The notes under the pieces: model-generated
Seen by the model: only the letters and a program-made list of their open reading frames with translations
The model's database searches: none
Told to the model about the DNA's origin: nothing
Assembly: GCF_013201685.1 (NCBI RefSeq)
Contig: NZ_CP053844.1
Coordinates: 1,612,001 to 1,676,000 of the forward strand
DNA from: Campylobacter geochelonis
GTDB taxonomy: Bacteria > Campylobacterota > Campylobacteria > Campylobacterales > Campylobacteraceae
Reading direction: 5' to 3'
DNA length: 64,000 nt
Shown here: in pieces, positions 42,591 to 51,610 of the stretch
Position numbering within the stretch: position 1 is the first letter of the stretch
How the letters are laid out: each line of letters begins with the position of its first letter
Translations under genes and position numbers: made by a program

Positions 42591-43094
42591 CTACTTAACG
42601 CCTTGGTTTAAAATGTCAAGTAAATTTGAGCTTGTTTTTGAACTTTCTTCTCTAAATTTAGGATCAAAATCGTTTTTAACTAAAACTGGCATGTTAGCTT
42701 GTGGAACGTGGCAGATAGTACACTCATATCTTGAACCATCAAGCTGACCTTTATCAGACTTTCCTGTGCGTAAATCCACCAAATGCGATTTTGGCACAGA
42801 CGTAGCGCCTACATCTTTAGCGACATCTGGCATATGGCAAGTAATACACATATTTAAATCTTTTGTTATAGGAACTAAACCTTCTAAATCATGTGAGATT
42901 AGCGGTGGAGCGTTTTCAAAAGATCTTGTGTACTTAGTCGCAAGACCTGGAGCGTCGGCTGTGTAGTTCACATCTACTAATTTAACTTTGTTTTCATCTA
43001 GCAAATTTGCTTTTCTTAGCCCGATATTTGCATCATCAATTTGTGCAGCCCATAAAGCGGCAACCGCCATAGTGCTTAATAACACCTTTTTCAT
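42591..43094 (-). CDS. napB: NapB, diheme cytochrome c subunit
   Basis: Periplasmic electron-transfer subunit of the nitrate reductase. Signal peptide MKKVLLSTMAVAALWAA; two heme motifs, CITCH near residue 85 and CTICH near 126, each followed by family residues (HMPDVAKDVGA; VPQANMPVLV). 167 aa, normal for NapB. It is separated from napH by a few bases and precedes napF. Confidence 0.94.
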   Translation of the reverse strand: MKKVLLSTMAVAALWAAQIDDANIGLRKANLLDENKVKLVDVNYTADAPGLATKYTRSFENAPPLISHDLEGLVPITKDLNMCITCHMPDVAKDVGATSVPKSHLVDLRTGKSDKGQLDGSRYECTICHVPQANMPVLVKNDFDPKFREESSKTSSNLLDILNQGVK

Positions 43095-43095
43095 A

Positions 43096-43884
43096 TCAAC
43101 CTTCCTTATTATTTTTTATACTAAAATTTAGTGCATTGTGTTGGCAGATATCTACACATCTTCCACAGCTTATGCATTCACTCGCAACAAAACCATCGTT
43201 TTTACCGACCATTTTTAACACATCAACCTCAGGACATACAACTTTACAATCCATACATTTAGTACAGTTTTGCGCTATATGTTCAACTCTAATAAGACTA
43301 AATTTGCCTATCACAGCGTAAAATGCGCCAAGCGGACATATGCGAGAACATATACCTCTATCTACTATAAATGTATCAAAAACAAAAATAGCAAAGATAA
43401 CGCCTATGGCAACTGAATTTGTAAAGATAATGCCTCTTTGAACTACGCCTATAAAACTTATATTTTCAAAAGCTGGCATTGATAAAACAAAGCTTAAAAT
43501 AAGGCTTAAAGCTAGAAAATAGTATCTAAAACTTTTTGGGATATTTAGAAAATTTCTATCTTTTGAGTAGCTAAGTTTTTTCCTTATAAAGTATGCGAAG
43601 TCTGTTATTAAATTTATCGGACAAACCCACGCACAAAACGCTCTTGGTGCGACTAATGCGTATACTAAAAAGATTATCAAAGCTCCAGTTATAGCAACTG
43701 AGTTTATGCTAAAAGTAGCAAGATAAATTTGAAGCACGGCAAAAGGATCGCTTAGAGGAATTTTACCAAAAAGCATAGAACTGCTTAAATCGCCCTTTAA
43801 AATAGGCAAAATTCCCAAATTTCCTAGTATAAAAAAGAGCAAAATCGCTACTTGAGAAATTCTTCTAATGATATTTATCTTCAT
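43096..43884 (-). CDS. napH: NapH, membrane quinol dehydrogenase subunit
   Basis: Four-helix inner-membrane protein that, with NapG, passes electrons from menaquinol to NapAB when no NapC is present. Helices are visible near 8-28, 55-80, 120-140 and 155-180. CXXXCP motifs CAWVCP and CSRICP follow helices, and two 4Fe-4S clusters lie at the C-terminus (CTKCMDCKVVCP, CISCGRCVDIC). The ATG overlaps the napG stop (TGATG); a TTG one codon earlier is rejected. Confidence 0.93.
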   Translation of the reverse strand: MKINIIRRISQVAILLFFILGNLGILPILKGDLSSSMLFGKIPLSDPFAVLQIYLATFSINSVAITGALIIFLVYALVAPRAFCAWVCPINLITDFAYFIRKKLSYSKDRNFLNIPKSFRYYFLALSLILSFVLSMPAFENISFIGVVQRGIIFTNSVAIGVIFAIFVFDTFIVDRGICSRICPLGAFYAVIGKFSLIRVEHIAQNCTKCMDCKVVCPEVDVLKMVGKNDGFVASECISCGRCVDICQHNALNFSIKNNKEG

Positions 43885-44633
43885 CAAAACTCCTCGCTAT
43901 TTAGGTAGTTTATCGCTTTTTTCTCTTGTAATTTTACGCTAGTGTCTGCGTTTTGAAGCTTACTATCGCCATCTTTTTCCCAGCCTTTTACGTAGTTGTC
44001 TCCAACTTCGCCCAAAGCAACTTCGCGTGGAAGCACGAAAATAGCTGCTTTTTTGGTGATACAGGCGTGTTCGCACTTACCACATCCTGTGCAAAATGCC
44101 GCGTCTACGACTGGAAGCAAGAAAGCGTGTTTAGCGGTTCTGTCGTTTCTTTTATACTCAAGATAAATCGCTTTATCAAGCAAAGGACAAGCACGATAAC
44201 AAGCATCACATTGAATTCCCCAGTATGCAACACAGTTTTGCATATCCACGACTGCTACGCCAACTCTAATTGAGTTTGCGTCTAGCTTGTCATCTTTGCT
44301 AACTAAGCTAGAATCTAACGCCCCAGTCGGGCAAGCTGGCACACAAGGGATATCTTCACACATGTAGCAAGGAATTTCTCTTGGAGTAAAATACGGAGTT
44401 CCAACCGTCATATTATCACCAAATTTGGCAAGTTTTAAAGTATCGTATGGACAGGCTTTTACACAAAGTGCGCACTTTATGCACTTTGAACTAAATTTAG
44501 CCTCATCTAACGCACCTGGTGGTCTAAGAAAGACTTTATAGTCGTTTTTGCTAGCCATCTTCCAAACAAATCCACCCGCTAAAGCTATGCTTATAACTTT
44601 AAAACCGCTTTTTAGAAGTTCTCGTCTTGTCAT
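43884..44633 (-). CDS. napG: NapG, periplasmic Fe-S protein
   Basis: Four-cluster ferredoxin-like partner of NapH. A twin-arginine signal (MTRRELLKSGFKVIS) is followed by four cysteine clusters: CIKCALCVKACP, CYMCEDIPCVPACP, CDACYRACP and CTGCGKCEHAC. At 249 aa it fits NapG. It lies second in the operon, between napA and napH, as in other epsilonproteobacteria. Confidence 0.93.
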   Translation of the reverse strand: MTRRELLKSGFKVISIALAGGFVWKMASKNDYKVFLRPPGALDEAKFSSKCIKCALCVKACPYDTLKLAKFGDNMTVGTPYFTPREIPCYMCEDIPCVPACPTGALDSSLVSKDDKLDANSIRVGVAVVDMQNCVAYWGIQCDACYRACPLLDKAIYLEYKRNDRTAKHAFLLPVVDAAFCTGCGKCEHACITKKAAIFVLPREVALGEVGDNYVKGWEKDGDSKLQNADTSVKLQEKKAINYLNSEEF

Positions 44634-44640
44634 GAGCGTT

Positions 44641-47424
44641 CTAAGCCTTATAAATTTTTACTGCACATTTTTTATAGTCAGTTTCAAATGATAAAGGACA
44701 AGTTGCATCAAGGCAAACTTTGTTGATAAAGACGTTTTCATCAAACCACGGAACGTATACTAAACCAACTGGCGGCTTGTTTCTTCCACGTAAATCAACC
44801 TTGACTTTTACCTTGCCTCGTCGTGATTCAACCCAAACGGTATCGCCTTGAGCAACTTTCATCTTAGCTGCATCTTGCTCGTGCATATAGCAAAGCGCTT
44901 CAGGAACAGCACGGTAAAGCTCTGGAACTCTCATAGTCATAGTTCCACTATGCCAATGCTCCAAAACACGCCCTGTACAAAGCCAGAATGGATACTCGCT
45001 AGTTGGAGTTTCTGGTGGCTCCATATAAGGTCTAAAGAAAATTTTAGCTTTATTTTTAAGGCTAAATTTATCTTGTGTTTTTGAACCTAGCAAATCGCCT
45101 CTTGTTAGCGCACCTTGGTTTCCATAAAATGCAAAGTCTGAACTTGCATCTGCTTTTTTAGCGTATGGGTCAAATTTGGTGTTAAATCTCCATTGAGTCT
45201 CTTTACCATCAACAACTGGCCATCTAAGTCCACGCACACGGTGATAAGTATCAAAGTCAGCCAAGTCGTGTCCGTGTCCTAAACCAAATTTACGATACTC
45301 TTCCCAAATGTATTTTTGAACAAAAAAGCCATAACCTTTGAAAACTTCGCCATCGCTGCCTTTTACATTTCTGCTATCGCCGTTTACTTCTGTGTTATCA
45401 AAACCTTGCATTATCGGATCGTCTGCTTTATAAGCTTTTGCTTCTTGGTTTGCAAAAAGCACATCATAAAGAGTATCGCTCTCTTTATAGCCCATAGCTT
45501 TTGCCTCTTCTAAAACGCTTGGCAAGGTTAGTTTTGCATCTACTACTTTTTCGCCCCAAACATCTTGAAGTGTAAAGCGCTTAGCAAATTCCATCATCTG
45601 CCATGTATCGCTCATCGCATCGCCTACTGGAAGTACTTGTTGGCGCCATTGTTGAGTTCTACGCTCAGCATTTCCATATGCACCCCATTTTTCATAAATC
45701 ATAGCAGTTGGCAAAATCAAATCCGCAACCTTAGCTGAAATTCCAGGATATGGATCACTTACAACTATAAAGTTATCCATCTCACGAGCTGCCTTTATCC
45801 AGTGGTTTGCGTTTGCTGTGTTTTGCCATGGGTTGTTTACTTGAACCCACGCGAATTTAACTATACCATCTTCTATATCTCTCATGATTTTTACAAAGTG
45901 AGAGCCATTTTTAGGATTTAGTGTGCCTTTTGGGAGTTTCCAAATTTTTTCTGTGATTTCTCTGTGTTTTGGGTTAGCAACTACCATATCTGATGGAAGT
46001 CTGTGAGAGAATGTTCCAACCTCACGCGCTGTTCCACAAGCACTTGGTTGTCCTGTTAAAGAAAATGCGCCATTGCCTGGTTTTGCTTGTTTTCCTAACA
46101 AGAAGTGAACCATATAACTTTGCTCATTTACCCATGTTCCTCTTGTGTGTTGGTTAAAGCCCATAGTCCAAAAGCTAACTACTTTTCTGTTTTTTTCTAT
46201 ATAAAGATCAGCTAGTGCTTTTAGTTTTGCTTTATAATCTTCTAAACTCTCGTTATCATCGCCTTTTGCAACTGCTGCAACGAAATCAAGCGTATAAGGC
46301 TCAAGTCCTTTTTTAAACTCTGCAAAATCAATTTCCCAGTGGTTTGTAGCCGAAGGTCCAGCGTTTTTCATCTCCATAACATCGCCAGCTTTTACGCCTA
46401 AGTATGAAAGCGCTGTTGCTTCATCTTGGCTTAGGACTTTTGACTTTTGTTTAGCTGCAGTTTCTAACTCTGATTTTAAATATTTTTTGTGTTTAATATC
46501 TGGTCTCATACCATAACCAACATCTACTGGACCAGCCGCGAAAATACAGTGTTTTTCTACAAATTCTTTATCTATCATCTCTGGATGGTTAAATACTATC
46601 TCATGAGCGATATAGTTCCAAATAGCAAGATCTGTTGAAGGCTTGAATATAATCTCAATATCGGCTAAATTTGATGTTCTGCTTGAAAAAGTAGACATAT
46701 TTACAACTTTAACTTTATCTGGATCACTTAGTTTTCTATCACTTACTCTTGACCATAAAATCGGGTGCATTTCTGCCATGTTTGAGCCCCAACAGATAAT
46801 CGTATCAGTTAGCTCAATATCATCAAAACAGCCACTTGGCTCATCGATACCAAAAGTTTGCATAAATCCAACAACCGCACTTGCCATACAGTGACGCGCG
46901 TTTGGATCAAGGTTGTTACTTCTAAATCCACCTTTTATAAGCTTTGATGCAACGTATCCTTCTTGGATGGTGTATTGACCTGAGCCAAATACGCCGATTC
47001 CTGTTGGCCCTAGCTCATTATAAGCTTTTTTAAACTGAGCTTCCATAACATCAAAGGCTTTTTGCCAACTAACTGGTGCAAATTTACCTTTTTTATCAAA
47101 CTCGCCTTTTGCGTTCATTCGTAGTAGTGGAGTTGTAAGTCTATCCTCTCCATACATTATCTTAGCATTAAAGTAGCCTTTAATACAGTTTAAGCCACGA
47201 TTTACCGGAGCTTCTGGATCGCCTTTTACAGCAACTATTTTACCATCTTTTGTAGCGACCATGATACCGCATCCTGTCCCACAAAAACGACAAACTGATT
47301 TGTCCCAACGCCAACTTTTTTCAGCCTCATTTGCTGCGGCTAAAAGATTTGATGGAAGAGATATACCTACACTAGAGCAAGCAGCAGTCGCTGCAGCACT
47401 TTTTATAAAATCTCGCCTATTCAT
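44641..47424 (-). CDS. napA: NapA, periplasmic nitrate reductase catalytic subunit
   Basis: Molybdenum bis-MGD enzyme reducing nitrate to nitrite. Twin-arginine signal [15 protein letters not shown]; 4Fe-4S site CRFCGTGCG...C near residues 45-80; the molybdenum cysteine is in [10 protein letters not shown] near 180. Length 927 aa, the long epsilonproteobacterial type. First gene of napAGHBFLD. AAAAGGAG precedes the ATG. Upstream are a TATAAT and an inverted repeat that fit activation by a CRP/FNR-family regulator. Confidence 0.96.
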   Translation of the reverse strand: MNRRDFIKSAAATAACSSVGISLPSNLLAAANEAEKSWRWDKSVCRFCGTGCGIMVATKDGKIVAVKGDPEAPVNRGLNCIKGYFNAKIMYGEDRLTTPLLRMNAKGEFDKKGKFAPVSWQKAFDVMEAQFKKAYNELGPTGIGVFGSGQYTIQEGYVASKLIKGGFRSNNLDPNARHCMASAVVGFMQTFGIDEPSGCFDDIELTDTIICWGSNMAEMHPILWSRVSDRKLSDPDKVKVVNMSTFSSRTSNLADIEIIFKPSTDLAIWNYIAHEIVFNHPEMIDKEFVEKHCIFAAGPVDVGYGMRPDIKHKKYLKSELETAAKQKSKVLSQDEATALSYLGVKAGDVMEMKNAGPSATNHWEIDFAEFKKGLEPYTLDFVAAVAKGDDNESLEDYKAKLKALADLYIEKNRKVVSFWTMGFNQHTRGTWVNEQSYMVHFLLGKQAKPGNGAFSLTGQPSACGTAREVGTFSHRLPSDMVVANPKHREITEKIWKLPKGTLNPKNGSHFVKIMRDIEDGIVKFAWVQVNNPWQNTANANHWIKAAREMDNFIVVSDPYPGISAKVADLILPTAMIYEKWGAYGNAERRTQQWRQQVLPVGDAMSDTWQMMEFAKRFTLQDVWGEKVVDAKLTLPSVLEEAKAMGYKESDTLYDVLFANQEAKAYKADDPIMQGFDNTEVNGDSRNVKGSDGEVFKGYGFFVQKYIWEEYRKFGLGHGHDLADFDTYHRVRGLRWPVVDGKETQWRFNTKFDPYAKKADASSDFAFYGNQGALTRGDLLGSKTQDKFSLKNKAKIFFRPYMEPPETPTSEYPFWLCTGRVLEHWHSGTMTMRVPELYRAVPEALCYMHEQDAAKMKVAQGDTVWVESRRGKVKVKVDLRGRNKPPVGLVYVPWFDENVFINKVCLDATCPLSFETDYKKCAVKIYKA

Positions 47425-47456
47425 TCAAGTCTCCTTTTAATGAAATCTATGTTGGA

Positions 47457-47499
47457 ATTATATAGTATTTTAAATATTTTTTGAATGACATAAGTCATT
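47457..47499 (-). promoter_or_regulatory. nap promoter with class II activator site
   Basis: Minus strand: a perfect TATAAT (47457-47462) and upstream AATGAC-N4-GTCATT (47484-47499). If +1 is 12 bases after the first T of the box, the dyad centre is at -41.5, the standard place of a CRP/FNR-type activator. Spacing resembles NssR-type TTAAC-N4-GTTAA sites with a changed half-site. Confidence 0.55.
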
Positions 47500-47681
47500 T
47501 TTAAGCTTTATTATTTTTTTATATAACGCATAAATCCTATAAATTCGATGTTATGCGTAAAATAAATTTATATTTAAAGTTAAAGTATTAAAGTAAATTT
47601 TATATCAAACATATAAAATTTATAATCATTTTATTTTAAATTTTAAACTACATTCAACCAAATTTACATATAATTACGCCT

Positions 47682-48452
47682 ATGAAACCAGATATATTAG
47701 ATTTAACTAACTTTTTAGCAGATTATGCTGATTTAATGATAAGTGTTGGTAGCCACAACGAGCGAGTTAGGCGGTGCATTAGGCGTATAGCGCATGCTTA
47801 TGGCTTTGATGTTAGTATTTTTGTTTTGTTAAAAAATGTAACCATTAGCGTGACTGATTTAGATGATTATACAAATAGGCGAACCTATATCAAAGAGACT
47901 TGCGCGCATGCTATAAATTTGGCTATTGTGAGTGATTTGGGCAGTCTTAGCTGGCTAGTTCATGATGAAAAAATCGAACTTAAAAAAGCAATTTGTATTT
48001 TTAATAAAATCAAAGAGACTAAAAACACCAAATTTGGTCCAAATCTTTTGTTTATGAGTGTGGCATTTGGCGCGTTTTGTCATCTTTTTGGTGGAGATGT
48101 TGGAAGTGTTGGATTTGTTGTTTTAAGCACATTAATCGGCGTTATCATAAAACATTTGCTAGAAAAACGTAAATTTGATATAAGAATTATATATCTTGTT
48201 TGCTCTTTTGTCTCATCTTTTGTGGCTTATGGAGCTTTTGCGCTTGGCATTAGCACAACTCCAGCTGAAGCGCTAAGCTCTAGCATTTTATATCTTTTTC
48301 CAGGAATTTTGGTCTTAAATTCTATCTTTGATATACTTGATAGAAATGTTTTAATCGGACTAAGCAGAGGCGTAAATGCGTGTATTTTGATAATTTGTAT
48401 GGCGATTGGAGTTTATATAACTTTAAGTATTGTGAAAGTTGGGCTTTTATGA
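47682..48452 (+). CDS. ThrE-type exporter, N-terminal half (DUF1212)
   Basis: 256-aa protein of the threonine/serine exporter family. A soluble domain with SHNERVRRCIRRIAHAYG near 23-40 (family motif with invariant RRRR-like residues) precedes five membrane helices from about residue 125 on. The second half of the exporter is encoded by the next gene, whose ATG overlaps this stop. Split two-gene ThrE systems are common in proteobacteria. Substrate threonine/serine is inferred. Confidence 0.82.
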   Translation: MKPDILDLTNFLADYADLMISVGSHNERVRRCIRRIAHAYGFDVSIFVLLKNVTISVTDLDDYTNRRTYIKETCAHAINLAIVSDLGSLSWLVHDEKIELKKAICIFNKIKETKNTKFGPNLLFMSVAFGAFCHLFGGDVGSVGFVVLSTLIGVIIKHLLEKRKFDIRIIYLVCSFVSSFVAYGAFALGISTTPAEALSSSILYLFPGILVLNSIFDILDRNVLIGLSRGVNACILIICMAIGVYITLSIVKVGLL

Positions 48453-48964
48453 TTGAGTTTTTAATAGATGTGATTTTTGCCGCTATTGCTGGGCTTGGAT
48501 TTTCTTATGCGATTTGTCCGCCAAAACATGTGCTAGCTTATTGCTCTTTGCTTGGTGGACTTGGTTATGCAACTCGTTTGATGCTACTTAAGACTGGATT
48601 TTTTAGCCTTGCGGGGGCGACTTTGATTGCTTCGATTGGGATTGGAGTTTGTGCTGTGTATTTTGGTAAAAAGCTAAAAACGCCCATTGAAGTTGTTGCC
48701 TTTCCATCACTTTTGCCGATGATTCCTGGACTTTATGCTTATAAGTCTATTTTGGCTATTTTTTTGTTTATGAAATCGCCTAATGAAAATGATAAGGTTC
48801 ATCACATCGTGCAGTTTTTTAACAACTCTTTTATCACGATTTCGGTTGCAGCTGCTTTGACTGTTGGGATTTCTATAGTGCTTTTGTTTTTTTATGAGGC
48901 ATCTTTTAGCATGACAAGAGATAATAACTTAAAAAATCGTTTCAAAGATGAGTTAAGCGATTAA
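48449..48964 (+). CDS. ThrE-type exporter, C-terminal half (DUF3815)
   Basis: 171-aa integral membrane protein with five helices and the family segment FPSLLPMIPGLYAYKS near residues 85-100. I chose the ATG at 48449, which overlaps the TGA of the previous gene by 4 bases; an upstream frame of 23 codons has no site. Together with the preceding gene it should form the full exporter. Confidence 0.82.
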   Translation: MIEFLIDVIFAAIAGLGFSYAICPPKHVLAYCSLLGGLGYATRLMLLKTGFFSLAGATLIASIGIGVCAVYFGKKLKTPIEVVAFPSLLPMIPGLYAYKSILAIFLFMKSPNENDKVHHIVQFFNNSFITISVAAALTVGISIVLLFFYEASFSMTRDNNLKNRFKDELSD

Positions 48965-49079
48965 AACCGCTATTTTAAAAGCTAAATTTAGTAGTAAAAC
49001 GCTTATAAATTTAAGGTATTTTATAAATTTTATGCTTTGAAAAAGTGATTTTAACTAAATTTAAAGATTTAAATTTATA

Positions 49080-49122
49080 TTTTACTAGCTAAATTTAGTA
49101 AAGATAAACTTAGCTAGTAAAA
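49080..49122. terminator. Long-stem hairpin between ThrE-type genes and response regulator
   Basis: Perfect 13-bp stem (TTTTACTAGCTAA/TTAGCTAGTAAAA) with a 17-nt loop, between convergent genes. No strong T-run follows on either strand beyond the stem itself. Confidence 0.45.
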
Positions 49123-49181
49123 TTAGACAAATCTGCATTTAAACGCAAAAACTAAATTTAACTTTTAACCAAATTTCTACG

Positions 49182-49865
49182 CTAAGAGGTTTTTAACATA
49201 TATCCAAGACATGATAAATTCAGTATCTCAATGTCATCAAGCTGCTTTTTAATCCGCGCGATTGCAGTATGGATAGTACCACTTTTGATACTTTTTCCGC
49301 CATATGCGTAGTCTTCTATCATCTCATAACTCACCAAACTTGAAATGTTATAGCAAAGTAGCCAAAAAATCGCATTTTCAAGGCGAGATAGATAAATTTC
49401 TTTACCGTTTAAAAAGATTTTTTCTTTGCTTAAATTTAGCACTACATTTGGGCTTAGTTTTAGAATTTTCTCCTCGTTTTTAACCGCTGTCATAACGATA
49501 GAATTTTGTAAATTTTCCATTAAAATCGGTTTTTTGATAAACGAAATCGCACCTTTTTTGATACTTTCAAAGAGATTTTCATCTGTATCATAAGAGGTTA
49601 TGACGATAAAATTTTGGCTTGGTTTAAGCTTTAAAATCTCATTCATCATATCAAGCCCGTTTAAATTTGGCATATGGATATCAGTTACTATGATATCTAC
49701 TCTTTGCTCTTTGAATTTTTCCAAACCTTCAAGCCCATCTTTTGCCATATAAAATGCCTCACAATACCGCTTAAGCCCACCACTGATGGCAATCCTTGTT
49801 AGCTCATCATCTTCGACTACTAAAATGGAAGTGTTTTTTAAAATTTGCAGCTTTAAATTTGACAT
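49182..49865 (-). CDS. Response regulator, OmpR-like
   Basis: 227-aa two-component regulator. Receiver domain (1-120) with DD near residue 20, phosphoacceptor Asp in VTDIHMPNLNGLDMM near 60 and KKPI near 112; the C-terminal DNA-binding domain (135-227) has winged-helix features (LSRLENAIFWLLCYN, HTAIARIKKQL). The ATG overlaps the TAA of the histidine kinase gene. With the kinase it lies next to the arylsulfate sulfotransferase gene, which it may control. Confidence 0.88.
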   Translation of the reverse strand: MSNLKLQILKNTSILVVEDDELTRIAISGGLKRYCEAFYMAKDGLEGLEKFKEQRVDIIVTDIHMPNLNGLDMMNEILKLKPSQNFIVITSYDTDENLFESIKKGAISFIKKPILMENLQNSIVMTAVKNEEKILKLSPNVVLNLSKEKIFLNGKEIYLSRLENAIFWLLCYNISSLVSYEMIEDYAYGGKSIKSGTIHTAIARIKKQLDDIEILNLSCLGYMLKTS

Positions 49866-51517
49866 TATTTCTCCATATATTTTTTTATGATTAGTTTAAA
49901 AGTGGTTGGAAGCTTGTAACTATACAGGCTTAAGTCCCCGCCGAGCTTGTTTTGCGCTATTATCTTTGAAAGATAAAGACCTATGCCACTACCGTTAGTT
50001 TTACTACTTGATTTATACTTGTTAAAAATCGTTTTTGCCTTTGCTTTGCTAAGTCCTGCGCCATTATCGCTTAGATAAATTTCAACCATCTCATCATTTA
50101 CCTTTGCGTCTATGCTTATGAGTTTATCGCTGTTTTTCTCGCTTAGCGCATCTTTTGAGTTTTGAAGCAAGACTAGTAAAATTTGTTGCAAAAAACTCTC
50201 GTTGCTTTTTATCTTGATATCAAAACTTTCAACCTTTATAGCAATGTTGTATCTACTAAACTGCACGTGAAGTATACCAAGTAGGTTTTTAATGCACTCT
50301 TGTAAATCAAATTCCTTTATATCATCGTTAAATTTATAGAAATTTCTAAAATTTTCAATCGTTTCGTTCATTATCTTGTTTGACTTTATGCAAAGTTCTA
50401 AATTTTCTAAAAGCTCTTCATCGCTTATCTCGCCATCGTTTTTTAAAGCTAAAGTGTTACTAAGAAGTAGCATTGATGAGTTTAGTGGCTGTTTTAGCTG
50501 GTGAGAAATCGCTGAAATCAGCTCCCCAGTTTCACTCATCTTAAGCTCGTGAGATAGGATAACTTCATACTCTTTTTGCTTTTTTAGAATTTTGTTTCTT
50601 ATAAATGTGTGGATAAAATTTGAAAACAGTATCAAGCAGATAAAAAGAGCAAAGAGCATAACTCCATTTTTAAGTAAAATTTGAAGCGTGCTTGAAGTTA
50701 TAGCAGCTTCATTTACCGAAACTCCGATATACCAGTTTTGGCTTTGAAGTTTTGTTATGCCTATGAAATTTGAGTTATATAAAAACCCATCTTGACTAAA
50801 ACCTAGCTTTTTTGCTTGTAAAAAGGCTTTTTTTATCTCTTTTTGGCTTTTTAAAGCCTTAATGCTAGCTATCACATCTCCATTTTCATCAAAAATATAT
50901 GCATTATCAACAAAGGCGTGAATTTGAGGGCGAATCTTGTCAAAAAATTTATCTTTTTTTATGATACCACAAAATACTGCCGTGATTTCATCTTCTTGAT
51001 ATATCGGCGTGCAGACATTTATAACCTCTGTTTTTAGTAGCTCGTGTCTTTCAAAAACAGTTATGGTAGTGGTATTTTTATCAATCGTATCTTTATACCA
51101 TTTTCTAATTTTTATCTCATCAAATTCCTTTTTGCTTATGGGAATTTCTTTGCCATCGAATGCTAACTTAGCATTTATAAAAAGAATTTGATAATGATCA
51201 AAAAAGAGCTTGTTGTGATTAATCTGCCTTAAGTACGCAAACATTTTAGCTTCATCATATATAAAATCAGTATGGCTTACGATAGATGCAAAAGAGTAAA
51301 TTTTCTCCATCCTTGTCTTTATCCACTCATTTGTGCTAAAAGTTATCTCCTTGCTCATAGAGTATCTAAACTGCGAACCAAGCTTTGAAATCTCGCCTTT
51401 GATTTCTACGTAACTAAGCACGCCTGTAACTGCTACAAAGATAGAAAAAATAATCAAAGTTGTATAAATTCTAAAATCTTCAATTTTTCTTGATATAAAT
51501 GGTATAAATTTTTTCAA
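49865..51517 (-). CDS. Membrane histidine kinase with extracytoplasmic sensor
   Basis: 550-aa sensor kinase. One helix near residues 18-40, a periplasmic Cache-like domain of about 240 aa (YEIKMFAYLRQINHNKLFFDHYQ-like region; NWYIGVSVNEAAI near its end), a second helix near 283-303, then the kinase core: ISHQLKQPLNSSM (phospho-His), N box LVLLQNSKDAL, DNGAGLSKAKA and GSGIGLYLSK. Pairs with the overlapping regulator gene. The input signal is unknown; small organic ligands are usual for Cache domains. Confidence 0.88.
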   Translation of the reverse strand: MKKFIPFISRKIEDFRIYTTLIIFSIFVAVTGVLSYVEIKGEISKLGSQFRYSMSKEITFSTNEWIKTRMEKIYSFASIVSHTDFIYDEAKMFAYLRQINHNKLFFDHYQILFINAKLAFDGKEIPISKKEFDEIKIRKWYKDTIDKNTTTITVFERHELLKTEVINVCTPIYQEDEITAVFCGIIKKDKFFDKIRPQIHAFVDNAYIFDENGDVIASIKALKSQKEIKKAFLQAKKLGFSQDGFLYNSNFIGITKLQSQNWYIGVSVNEAAITSSTLQILLKNGVMLFALFICLILFSNFIHTFIRNKILKKQKEYEVILSHELKMSETGELISAISHQLKQPLNSSMLLLSNTLALKNDGEISDEELLENLELCIKSNKIMNETIENFRNFYKFNDDIKEFDLQECIKNLLGILHVQFSRYNIAIKVESFDIKIKSNESFLQQILLVLLQNSKDALSEKNSDKLISIDAKVNDEMVEIYLSDNGAGLSKAKAKTIFNKYKSSSKTNGSGIGLYLSKIIAQNKLGGDLSLYSYKLPTTFKLIIKKYMEK

Positions 51518-51579
51518 ATTTTACTCCTTGCTAAATTCTAGCAAAATAGATAAAAATTTGTTATTAAAACCGGTGTGAA

Positions 51580-51603
51580 AAAGACTCCTAAAAAGGAGTC
51601 TTT
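51580..51603 (-). terminator. Terminator of the arylsulfate sulfotransferase gene
   Basis: Stem AAAGACTCC/GGAGTCTTT with a 6-nt loop, then TTTTTC on the minus strand, directly after the gene. Confidence 0.85.
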
Positions 51604-51610
51604 ATAGGAG

